From positions 62,001 through 126,000 of the forward strand of contig JAANDG010000118.1 of the NCBI GenBank assembly GCA_036852015.1: a stretch of DNA of 64,000 bases, written 5' to 3'. Origin of the DNA: Pelodera strongyloides (Eukaryota; Nematoda; Chromadorea; Rhabditida; Rhabditidae). The translations under genes were made by a program, and so were the position numbers. Positions within the stretch are counted from its first letter, which is position 1. Each line of letters starts with the position of its first letter. This document shows positions 32,883 to 42,822 of the stretch, piece by piece. The notes beneath the pieces are model-generated. The model did not search any database, was not told where the DNA came from, and worked only from the letters and a program-made list of their open reading frames with translations.

Positions 32883-35800
32883 TGATAGATAAAGAAAGAG
32901 TGAGGGTATCCGGGAAAAAGAAATAAGAGAAAACGAAAGAATGACTGGACATGCTACGGATGATCAAGGAAAAAGGAAGAGAAGAAAAGAGAGAGATGAT
33001 TTCGGATAGTGTTTAAAAACTATTAGCGCCTATGCAAGAGTGTGCTTCGTATTTTTGTATGTCAGCTGTTTTTATTTATTGTGGCATGTTGATATGCACA
33101 GTGTTCCTTTACACTTACTGTTTATCTTTTTGGAATTACGAACAACTTGTACGTTTTGTTCTAGCACTTTATTTCGATGGTGTCGCTATCATTCTCAAAT
33201 GGTATGGATATGTATGGGTGATTTCAGTGGTCGGAACTTTAACTTACAATATGTACATACCATATTTACGTAAACCATGACGAGTACTGTATGCTAATTT
33301 CCTATCGTAATCTGGGTTTTCCGATGACCCCCCCCCCTTCCCCAAAGTTCAGTAGTTATTTATTATTCATTTTCGTGACCTTCCACTTTAATGTTAGTAG
33401 TTTATCATTGGAAGTTGTTTACTTTGCTTTATTTGTTTGCCATATCGAACATAATTATCACGCGTTTTTGGATTGCGTAGATTATAATAATACTATTAGG
33501 GCCAATTCGTATTGTACGTTTGCAATTAGGTCAGTATTATAATCATAAGTACCCGCAAGTAGTATTAGGCATGTCTTTTTTTGGTGGACCATCTGTTTGT
33601 TTATTGAAAATCCTCATCGAATTACGATATTAAATAATTAGCAAGTGAATGAATTGCGTAGCTGTGGATTATAGAAGAATAATGAACGGGGGAAGCCATA
33701 TTATCCATATTATTATGTGCAAGGGCTGTCATGCTTCACACGTCGTGAGTGTGTAAAACAAACAAGTATGCAAAATTCATGACTGAAGCGAGCGAGATTA
33801 CGTCTGAAGATGGTGTTATATAATTATACAAGGCGGCAAGCGCCGCCTGAGGATTCTAAGTAGGCGATACTTCGAAGTACTCCGAAAAAGGGCATACTTA
33901 TGTGAAACGACTGAAGGAAGCCTATATTCCAAGATGTATGTAGTAAAATCAAATACGCTTATTTTGGAGAGTTGGGAAAAGTTGAAACGTAGGAAACGTT
34001 GTGGACATATTAACAAACAAAATTATAAACAAACTCTGCTCTTTTATATAATAAGATATAAATTCCTGCTCTCTGCTCATAATTCTGATCTGAGCATCGC
34101 TTCTATGTGGGTCGGTATCGAATACACAAAGATACAAGGCGATCTAAAGCACTCTGTTAATCTGTTCCTGTTCCATCATTGAGAAAGGAGCCCGTATTCT
34201 CGGGACGACGGAAATGTTCCGTTGGGGAACTCACTTGTATGCAAATTTCTCGACTATCTAGACTCTAGACTACCTTGAGGAAAAATTTGCATACAAATGA
34301 GTTCCCCAACGGAACATTTCCGTCGTCCCGAGAATACGGGATAGGAAAGAAAACTACTGTTCTGTGAACAAACCTTAAAAAATAAAATAAATAAGCAAGT
34401 AAATATACAACGACTTTGCAGATTGTTCGAGCGCTACAAGAACTACCGGGAATCAAGGTCAACATTGTCGATTATAATTCGTGAGTTTATTAGTTCAGGT
34501 GTAAAGAGGGTAATCACATGTCCTCCCAAGTTACATACCAAACATCGCGCAGTGTTCCTCTGGCTCGCTTTCTCATTGCACTATGTGGGGTCTGCCGCCC
34601 AATACTGGCGGACTCCTTTTTTTTTGCGCGAAGTTTTATGTGTGTGTGGTGCGCTGGATAGATTGCCTCCACTCAGCATAGGTACATTTGTATGAAACCT
34701 TCGTTAATTTTTTAAAATATTTGTTTCCTTTCAGTAAGGTAGGTTTCCTCGATCAACTCCACTCCACACACAACTCGGATGTGTTCCTCGGTGTTCATGG
34801 CAGTGGCCTCACTCATATGCTCTTCCTACCAGATTGGGCAGCAGTCTTTGAGATGTAAGCCAAAGTATTCTGGTTATTTTAATCGTGTTTTCAGCAATAA
34901 CGTGCACCGGCCCAGTATTTTCCTGTTTCCTTCACGGTTGCGCATGAGTGTATTCGGAATGACTGCCGTTGATTTTCTGTTTAAATTTACACGCTATTAA
35001 TTAATTAATTTATTTATTTACATATTTATAGATACAATTGTGATGATGTAAACTGCTACAAGGACCTGGCTCGGCTGCGTGGATTAAAATATTGGACATG
35101 GAAGCCCGAGAAGGTACTTCTTGAATTAATCTTTTTGTTTTCAAATTCTTTTTGTAAACTAATTTTGTCCTAATATTGGGTCAGGGTCATCCAAAAGGTT
35201 AGTCCGGTTTTTTTGTGAGGGAACTACAGGATTCCACAGTCATCACGGATTCTACTAATACTATGCAAAAACGGGTGTAATTAGAGAAGAAGCAGAAGTG
35301 CGTAGAAGGAGAAGTCCCTTTTCTACAACGCATGAAGGCTCTTTGCACTTTTTGAGAAAAAAGTTGATTGTGGAGCAATTTACCCCTGCTCTGCTCCGGG
35401 CCACCAGTCGTTGGTTCGATCCCGGCCCGGAACCCCTCCATCCCACCAAAGGTGTAAAAATTGGTAGCTGGGTAAAACCGGAGGAGATAAATCGGCTTCC
35501 TGAGAAATCGGCTTCCTGAGAAATCGGCTTCCTGAGAAATCGGCTTCCTGAGAAATCGGCTTCCATGGCCTCCGGGAAGTTTAAAGGCCAGTTCGTTCAG
35601 CTTCAGAAATGAACCGGCCCGGTGCACCGTTTCTGCTGATTCGGTTGATATAACCCGGTACTATTTTTTTATTTTTTTATCTTTGTACCCCTGCTAACTT
35701 CACATTTTTGCTCCCTTTTTGAAACTCGGGTGCTGACTTTGGATTGTGAACTTGTGAAATGGGCAAAATTGCTATATATTCTTCCCTTAATTTTCACTTT

Positions 35801-38800
35801 TATATATTTGAAGTAATAATAGTGTGCAATATTTAAGAGCTATTGTATAACTAAGATCCGAAAAAGATTAGCAATTTGCAGCTCTAATAATTATTATTTT
35901 ATCATCAGACCGAAGAATATTGGGGGTATTAATACGTTGCTTCACATTTTTTATGCGCTAATCTCTCTCTTCTGGCTTTAGAAAACTTATTTTGGGAATT
36001 GGGTTTTGAGGCACAATTTGGAAATTATTGCTATGAAAAGTGTATTGACTTTGCTTTATTAGGTAGTATAGTTTGAGGTGATGTAAAATGAAAATCTGTT
36101 GGAAAAATATCCTCACAATTAGACTTATGTACGGGGTTGACAAGGTTTGTAAGATAACATGAAGATATGATACTGTAATTTAAATAATGCTTTGCGCAAC
36201 ACAATATTGCATGGTTATTGGGTTATTAACAATTAACTTTAAAAAATTGTCCCTTTGAAATCTCATTTTGCAGTATTTCAATGCAAAAAAGGGCCCTCGC
36301 ATTACTTATATTAATACAATAAGACGATGTCTAATAAACACTGTTTTTATTGAAGAAAGAGTAAATTTCATTAAGAACCTCATAAAGAATTTTTTGTCAA
36401 TATTATGCAATGTGCAAGAATTTTCAGTTAATAATATTGTACGAAGACAGAAATCGGTTCTGTTACCATACAAACACTACATGTTCTAGGAAAAACATCC
36501 TGAATCTCGTACCAATACACAAAGAAGTGTTTTTTTGTGCAGCATACATCCTGTTGGTTCACCTTGTTAAAGCCGTATGGCATGTAGTTTGTAAAGCATT
36601 TTGCAGAGAACCTGTGTTTGCACTTATTATATGTATACAAAAGTTACTTTATGTGCCGGAAATCGCATAATTACTTAATCCAGAGTAAGCGAAGGAACAA
36701 GCAAATTTACACCTTGCACTTCAGGGGCACCTAATCGACATCGTTGGCAAGGCACAAGCTCCGTCGGGAAGCGAAAACAGGAAATTCGCCAATTTCAACT
36801 TTGACGTCGACGAATTAGTGCGAATTGTCAAGCAGGTATGAACACTTGTTATTGTACTGTTAGCTATTGACACCATTATCATGCCACAACCCATGTGGCT
36901 TCACGATGACAACATTTGACGCATAATAGTCGAACTTGTACGCTACGCCTGAAATGCACGGGTTCGCCTAGCCTGTCTCAGATTTTCACTTAAAATTAAT
37001 CTATTACCTAACAACATGGTTATGGGATAGGTAGTCTAATTGGGTATAACAGTGCGGTGCTTGGTTATTCTAATTGAGCGCCTTCCTACAGCTGCCAACG
37101 GTTTTGCCTTTCGCACATAACTCCATGTAACTTTATGCTGATTTATGCAGCTTACGCATATGATAGAAAATGATCTCATCTATGCAAAAATACATTGTAG
37201 AACTTTATTTTCTGGCAATAAAATCCCAATTTTACTCGCAATTGTATAGTTATAGTAGAACAATCAACAATGCTTTCTTTATCCCCTTCTTGCTGTAAAA
37301 ATATAATGCGATGTGTTAATTGCGTCAGTGAAAAGTGGGATAAACAAGAATCCACGCGGGAGTTTACTGAAAGGTTACATAAGGCGATTATTTGGCCGAT
37401 TTTGTACATAAATCACGACGGATTTAGCACTTTTTTCGGGGATTTAGGTGTAAATGTAAACATATTTGCGATCCCACGATCGCGAAGCTATAGATTCTTG
37501 TTTGAGTAGTGTTGTTTATGAATTTGGATGTTTATTGGCAGTGAATGGTTAGAAGATTATTTTTTATGGTGACCTTTTGAGTGGCTGATTGTGTTAATGA
37601 GGATGAAAAATAGTAACGTAAGTATGGCTAGTTACTAAAGCGTAAATGAGAAGAATGAAAGTTCATAACCTCGCGCAGGCAATGCGGGGTTGGTGGCGCG
37701 TGAAAGTGTAGTTACAGTTGGCGCACATATGGCGTACTTGTGGCACATATGCGGCGTTGTTCAGGCAAAATGTCTTATTTTCGCGCATCTGTGCTACGCT
37801 GTGGCGGAGCATCCTTTTCTGGCGCGGCAACAACGCAGGATTTCATCAGTAGAGTATAAAACAGGTTGGAGGCGCTATGCGCAAAGGTACGGCCAGAAAC
37901 CGAGGAATTATTTGTTTATGCATTAGCCGTAGCCCTGGTTGATTTACTAATATACGGCTCCAGGACTTTGTGCGCGTTCCGAGTATCTGTATGTTGGGAA
38001 AAATTTCGGTTTAGACAGTCAACCCCGATTGTCGATTTTATGGTGTTAATCGAATCAGTTTTTCATGCTGAGGAAGATAAAAGCAAAATTAAGCGTCGGT
38101 CACTAAACATAAAAAAGTTATGACATGGTGAAATTTTTTTACATTTGGCCATGACTCACTGGCAAAGTTCTCGTCTCTCACGGGTTTGAATCCCGTCCAG
38201 TACTAACATCGTGCTAACCTGTCACGGCGCCGGGAATAAGGTTAGGGCACTTTCCTTGCCTAGCCTTTGGACGGCCATTTTGCTCTATAATATATGTATT
38301 CCGATTCCCTGCATTCGACCATTCGACAATAGTCGTTCCCTGCTCTCTACCCACTAGTTCGCTCTACGGGGCCAATCGGTCAAGAACACCGCCCTGGATT
38401 GGAGCTACAATGAAGGCCCCAATCTTCTGACAAAAAAGGGAACCTGGATTCTACACGCTCACATCTATGTGTGATGAGCATATATGCCTGAGAAAAGTGG
38501 TAAATTTATGGAGAAGGACACATGAGAGGCGGGGCGAAGAATATATTTAAAAGTACGCACAAATTTAGTCTATTGGAGTCTTCATACCTTACAACATCAA
38601 AAGGGTAAGTGAATGGTCATGAAGCCTATTGGTGATAAGTCCGCGCCAGACGGGAAATCTGAAAACTGTCTTTATGATGTGCCATCTTATCAGAGCAGAG
38701 GCCATTGATTTCGGAAAGGGCCCACATCGGAAACGAATGAATGTTTAAAAGTAAAAAGGTGAAAAGCTAAGGTAAGAGGTGCGGTGCAAAGGTAGCGGTG

Positions 38801-40472
38801 TCAATTGGTTTATCATGAAACAACTGCGACTTTAACGCGCTGATAATGATAGTAAAAGAATGCCACAAACGCGCTGCCCGAAGGGCAGCGCCCGCACACA
38901 CGCTGCGCGGTGGGGCCGGGCCCCACCGCGCAGCGTGTGTGCGGGCGCTGCTAATGATAGAAAAACTGTGCCACATACGCGCTGCCCGAAGGGCAGCGCC
39001 CGCACACACGCTGCGCGGTGGGGCCGGGCCCCGCCGCGCAGCGTGTGTGCGGGCGCTTGCAATGGTCCCTATAATAATACAAGTAATAACAAAGATACTA
39101 GTAGTCATGATAATAGCGCTTCCATACCAGGCGTGGATTTAAATAGACGACTGAATATGCTAATTTGAATATTCGAAAATTGCATGCTAATATGTCACTG
39201 TTTCTTGTTATTTGCAGTGTTGGCTAAAATAGACGATAAATTTTCATTCTATTCTTGGCCACGCCCCCTTATTTTTCATTTTCCAGAGCTAAATTTGAAC
39301 AACTTCACCATATCATAACTTTTTTATTTTTAGTGACCGACGCTTAATTTTGCTTTTATCTTCCTCAGCATGAAAAACTGATTCGATTAACACCATAAAA
39401 TCGACAATCGGAGTTGACTGTCTAAACCGAAGTTTAGCCGTATGTTGCTCTTTCTTTCGCTATAAGTCTGTTGTTTGTTTGTTTCGAAAAGGTTGCTTAA
39501 AGGGAATATGTAGGCACTCAAAATGAGCAAAAAAAAAGCGAAACTAGCGTTTCCATACCAGACGTTAATTTAAATAGGCGACTGAATATGTAAATACGAA
39601 ATTGGAATGCGCTGCATCTTGAATCTTGCTATTTGCCGATTTAAACTGAAATGTATTCAATCAGACCCAAATTTATGCAAGGGGTCCGAATTAGCGTTTA
39701 CTATGGAAAAGGCGAGCTTTGTAATTGATTTTCTTTTAAGTGGGTAATTGTAGACAACTTTTGTTATTGTTTCCTTAATGGGCAACACGCATTCTATTAA
39801 TACAGCTTAACTTCAAAAAGGGCCTACATATTCCCTTTAATAGTTTAATGTTAATTCTAAGCGGATTTCGTGGTCCCTATAAGAGCAGATACAAAATGTT
39901 CAATAACAAGAACCACAACTTATTTATTTCAAAATTACGAAGTTTTCCTATATTACAATCTACAATCCGGATCATTCGCTTATCCAAATCAAGAACTGAA
40001 AGTGGTATAAACAAGAACCTTTTACAGCGGCTTATGAGATGTTTGATGCGCAGTTTTTAAAAGCACAACATATAGGGCAACAGATGCGGTCCCAAGAAAT
40101 GACTTATTCTGAGAGGTTGAATGCTTTCAGTTAAAACCCTCATAAGAGAAAGTATTTACCATGAGTATCGATTATCCTCAAAAAATACTAGTGTTTTATG
40201 CAATTTTTAAAGCGGTATAACATCCAGTTTTCGAAACGTTTGTTTGACGCTGATTTCCCATTGCATGCAAATAACTGCGCGATATTGCACGCTTTTAGTC
40301 TAATTATATTCATTTGCATACAACATATGGGCTTGCACCTGGACAATATATGCGTCAAAAACCGGCCTTTATTTATTTTTTTCAGATGGTTGAATATGTC
40401 CGTCGTCACCCGAAATTCGTAGAAGCCCAACGGAAATTGCGAAGAAAATCGCGACAGTCTGGAGAATTATAG
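25036..40472 (+). CDS. EOGT: EOGT: EGF-domain-specific O-linked GlcNAc transferase, GT61 family (519 aa)
   Basis: Fifteen exons: 25036-25185, 25491-25588, 25680-25782, 26135-26238, 26663-26770, 26952-27037, 27232-27356, 27623-27790, 28126-28224, 28336-28395, 34422-34480, 34735-34854, 35032-35113, 36725-36835 and 40386-40472; 1,560 nt, against about 527 aa in mammals. The signal peptide is [15 protein letters not shown]. Family blocks include [93 protein letters not shown] (about 408-426) and [11 protein letters not shown]. The enzyme adds GlcNAc to Ser/Thr of folded EGF repeats in the ER lumen. The C-terminus is SGEL, a weak relative of K/HDEL. The DYD motif expected after WKAF is replaced. 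Introns 10 and 14 are 6.0 and 3.6 kb and full of mobile DNA. Confidence 0.96.
26386..26491 (+). repeat. tRNA-like sequence inside a 17-bp inverted repeat
   Basis: Left arm GACTGTGATCGAAAAAT (26,386-26,402) and right arm ATTTTTCGATCATAGTC (26,475-26,491) pair with one mismatch. Between them is a tRNA-like core with an A-box-like TAGTGGTTAACGC and a B box GGGTTCGATTCCC. The acceptor and T stems do not pair fully, so a pseudo-tRNA or SINE head is more likely than a working tRNA gene. It lies in EOGT intron 4. Confidence 0.6.
26518..26580. repeat. GA-rich simple repeat
   Basis: Imperfect (GA)n passing into (GCGA)n next to the tRNA-like hairpin. Confidence 0.8.
27416..27440. repeat. GGCGCACCTGTGGCG motif copy
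   Basis: The phrase GTGGCGCACCTGTGGCGAAT in EOGT intron 7 matches GTTGGCGCACCTGTGGCGCA at about 9,120 and GTTGGCGCACATATGGCG at about 37,716. Confidence 0.6.
28896..30636 (-). CDS. Nested antisense gene in EOGT intron 10: multi-pass membrane protein (187 aa, unknown)
   Basis: Six small exons join in phase: 30636-30613, 30229-30095, 29934-29854, 29505-29403, 29232-29123 and 29006-28896; 564 nt with TGA. Each internal boundary has a GT donor (mostly GTAAGT or GTGATC) and a TTTCAG/TACAG/TTTTAG acceptor. Hydrophobic stretches are the two-part block [12 protein letters not shown] + [18 protein letters not shown] (9-44), [18 protein letters not shown] (about 61-78), [19 protein letters not shown] (about 95-113) and [15 protein letters not shown] (115-129). 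The tail is hydrophilic and acidic ([10 protein letters not shown]). This suggests a four-pass membrane protein. The family is not recognised. The first exon (8 codons) is the weakest part of the model. It lies wholly inside an EOGT intron on the opposite strand. Confidence 0.7.
29757..29776. repeat. (AAT)n microsatellite
   Basis: About six AAT/ATA units in the nested gene's intron region. Confidence 0.8.
30478..30595. mobile_element. Degenerate TTAA-type MITE fragment
   Basis: Interior ATTTGCATAC/GTATGCAAAT palindromic motifs and right end GTCGCTTTAA resemble the AGCGAAATACCGG family, but the left end is decayed. Confidence 0.5.
31925..32097. mobile_element. TTAA-flanked MITE (family B, copy 1)
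   Basis: Inverted ends AGCGAAATACCGGCCGG and CCGGCCGGTATTTCGCT, flanked by TTAA at 31,921-31,924 and 32,098-32,101. About 173 bp with AT-rich palindromic interior. Located in EOGT intron 10. Confidence 0.85.
32290..32440. repeat. GC-rich interspersed repeat (GGCGTGCAA family, copy 2)
   Basis: CACTGACGAAAGTTGGCG, TGCAAGC, AACTTGCACGCC and ACTTTTTCCAC occur in the same order as at 9.45-9.75 kb. Confidence 0.6.
32832..32880. repeat. (AG)n microsatellite
   Basis: A 49-bp nearly pure AG run in EOGT intron 10. Confidence 0.9.
34191..34340. repeat. Long inverted repeat / fold-back element, arms about 55-60 bp
   Basis: The left arm starts CCCGTATTCTCGGGACGACG; the right arm is its reverse complement, ending at 34,340, with one visible mismatch (CTCACTTG versus CTCATTTG). 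The centre is about 35 bp. It resembles the palindromic MITEs but lacks TTAA flanks. It ends about 80 bp before EOGT exon 11. Confidence 0.85.
35365..35680 (+). repeat. SINE with tRNA-like head (copy 3, with an internal 16-bp tandem repeat)
   Basis: B box GGTTCGATCCCGG at about 35,412, then GAACCCCTCC, GGTGTAAAAATTGG, AAACCGGAGGAGATAAATCGG, a tandem block (35,489-35,564), AAAGGCCAGTTCGTTC, CGGTGCACCGTTTCTGC and GATTCGGTTGATATAACC, then a T-rich tail. Located in EOGT intron 13. Confidence 0.8.
35489..35564 (+). repeat. 16-bp tandem repeat inside the SINE, 4.75 copies
   Basis: The unit AAATCGGCTTCCTGAG is repeated four times exactly plus a 12-bp partial copy. The other SINE copies have a single unit here. 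Confidence 0.9.
38001..39434. mobile_element. Element with about 130-bp inverted arms in EOGT intron 14
   Basis: Arms at 38,001-38,133 and 39,302-39,434 are inverted copies with about five differences; both start with a TTCGGTTTAGACAGTCAAC-type end outside and end inside at ATGGTGAA. The interior holds a tRNA-like piece at 38,147-38,202 (B-box-like GGGTTTGAATCCC), the GC-rich hairpin tandem repeat, and a piece of the family C MITE near 39,115-39,230. No transposase frame is visible, so it is non-autonomous or composite. Confidence 0.7.
38841..39056. repeat. Two tandem 108-bp units, each a GC-rich double hairpin
   Basis: Each unit is about 30 bp of AT-rich linker plus a 78-bp GC-rich block (38,871-38,948 and 38,979-39,056). 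Each block contains a short hairpin GCGCTGCCC-GAA-GGGCAGCGC followed by a hairpin with arms of about 30 bp (GCGCCCGCACACACGCTGCG and its complement). Copy 1 is a perfect palindrome; copy 2 has one substitution. Confidence 0.9.
39501..39836. mobile_element. TTAA-flanked MITE (family C, copy 2)
   Basis: Ends AGGGAATATGTAGGC and GCCTACATATTCCCT, flanked by TTAA at 39,497-39,500 and 39,837-39,840. Its left 90 bp are the reverse complement of the right end of the 8.1-8.8 kb element. It lies in EOGT intron 14. Confidence 0.85.
40211..40375. mobile_element. Degenerate TTAA-type MITE abutting the EOGT exon 15 acceptor
   Basis: The left end TTTTTAAAGCGGTATAACAT has a TTAA at 40,207. The interior has TTGCATGCAAAT and CATTTGCATAC, and the right side CAAAAACCGGCC matches the family B ends. 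The right terminus runs into the pyrimidine tract before the CAG of EOGT exon 15. Confidence 0.55.
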
Positions 40473-41516
40473 GGATTCTATTTAATTATTATATGTGTTC
40501 TCTCTCACCAATTTCTCGGAAACCTCTTTAAAAAAATATGCGAACATTTTTGGATTAATGAAAAGTTATCCATTATCATGTTCATATTATAACAATTCAT
40601 AACCTACGACTTTTGATTGTTTATTGGCAACACTTTGGTTTCATTATTGTGTAGTGAGGTTAAACTTCCGTCTTACGTGTTTTATCTAAACGAGTAACTT
40701 TCAATGACATTTTTTGCTTTTTTCGATTTGAAATAATTGTGTTATTTGGGATAATTGACCTTTTTTATGGCTCAATAATTGTTTGAAGTCAGCTTCTGTG
40801 CCGTTGTATGCTTGAATAATAAAACATTACCCAAAATTTTGCACAATATTTATTACAATATTTACAAGGACAGTAACAAAGGATATATACATGTTACAAG
40901 TTTTATATTTTACCCGTTTTCGTATGTATACCTTTCCGTGAATACCCGAACTAATCGTCTCGTAAAAAAAGTTAGAAACAAAGGATTCTTCTATTCTTCT
41001 TGGAACAACTTAGTATCGTAACAGGAACAAATAGTGTAGTATCTCATTAACAACGTAGTAGCATATTAGGATGAATTCAGCATTGTATTTGGAACAATGC
41101 TGAGCAACGCATCACCATATGAGTTAGGGATTTTCATAAGTCTCGCATTTAGCCTATACTTTGTCTACGACTTTTACTAAGTATTAGAGAATACAACATG
41201 AAATATTAAGGAACAAAATTATTCAAATGTGCAAATGAGTGTGCACTAAATAAAGAATAAGTTAATTGAATTCACCCATAATCAACAAGAAATTTATATT
41301 CATATTAATAATTGCTTGATTTGGGTTTCTATAATTGATGCCAATTATTCATATCCAACTCAAGTCCTGATTCAATTAACTAGCACTATTTAGAGTGACC
41401 AATTGGGTGTATAATTTCTGCAAGAAAAGAAACTAGAAAAGACGCAAATTGATAACTACAAAGTACAGTATACAGTGCACATAGTTGACTACAAACTTCA
41501 AACTTCCTGTTACAAA
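40473..41516. other. Convergent intergenic region (3' ends of EOGT and the GPCR)
   Basis: AT-rich. An AATAAA at about 40,817 may serve EOGT. No exon was recognised. Confidence 0.5.
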
Positions 41517-42787
41517 CTACAACCACATTTTTGGCGACCTTGGGCTCTCGCAAACGTCTAAAGCGTTGCACGAGGAGTTTCTCGTAAGTTGAGGAATAGG
41601 GGTGGTGGCCCTGTAGGATAGAGTATACGCCCTATCCCGATGTGTTATGGCCGGGCACTCTTCAAGCCTTCGCACAGAAATCGAAAGTTGACGAGATGAA
41701 GAAGTTTTTGAGAGAATGTTGCGATCGAACACGTAAGAGGTCAGGTAGAACGCATTGAAGGAGAACTGAAAATATTATTATATTAATTGGAATAATATTA
41801 AAATACTAGTTGGGCTTTCCATTTAGTTTTATTAGAACTCATACGACGTAAGCTGTTCTGGCTTGCAATACGAGACCATTTTGAGAGCAACAATCACTTT
41901 TCAAGTGGTTCAACACGTGGTCAAATATACCATGAGATTATTTGATATTTATTATATTATAATTTTTTAATATCTGAAGCCCGTTCTAGCCCGTACCAGC
42001 CTAAGCCTAACCCAAGATTAGATGTCGACAGGCGCCTGATTGTGTACAACGTAATAATAATGGTGGTCATGGTAGCAATAATTAAATGTTCGGGCTTTTC
42101 TTTGGGTAGTGTACTGTACTGTATTGTACATTACAGATTTTTTCTAACTAATTACGATTCGCTTCAATTACTTTGTTCAGCATTGCATAGATACATAAAC
42201 ACGGTCAACTACAAACTTGCAGCATGGACATTAATATTACCCCCAATAATTTCATTACCACACATGCGATATTAAATCGCAATGAATTAATATGTATAAT
42301 CCAAAATTCAAAGGGAAGTCGTAAAATCGTTCCCCCTCTCCGTTGAACGTTCTATGGGTTAGGGAAGGAAATTGATAAAATAAATAATTACATAAAGGGA
42401 TTAGTCGGGGTGATTTAGGGTTTCTTTGGCGACCGGCAGATTTTCTATCCCATCCTCTTTTTACACTTTATCAATACTCCTCTTTATTGTATTGCTTTGT
42501 TTCTTATGCAAACTAACGGGATCAAACCGACCACATGTATTAATTAATAAAAATTAGTGTCTACATTATATAAACTAAACTCCAACCTTGAGGAAATAGA
42601 GGATCTTGGATGCGAGAAATACTGGAGCTGGTACTGTAGCGGAGAGAGAAATAGTGCGGATTGCCCGGAGCGAGAGTTCGGGAAGCGAGAGGAGCAGACC
42701 AACTAGAGTGACGACCATGAAGCGCTTCATGTTGGCTGCGCGACGCTGAAAATATTGTTTAGTTTTGGTTGTACTTTGGATTCCCCG

Positions 42788-42822
<35 letters not shown>

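Noticed and set aside
33032..33542. 82-83-codon hydrophobic frames in EOGT intron 10
   Set aside because: AT-rich hydrophobic translations without splice partners or conservation clues.
38767..39168. Repeated peptide frames ([17 protein letters not shown]) on both strands
   Set aside because: They are translations of the tandem GC hairpins, not a repeat protein.
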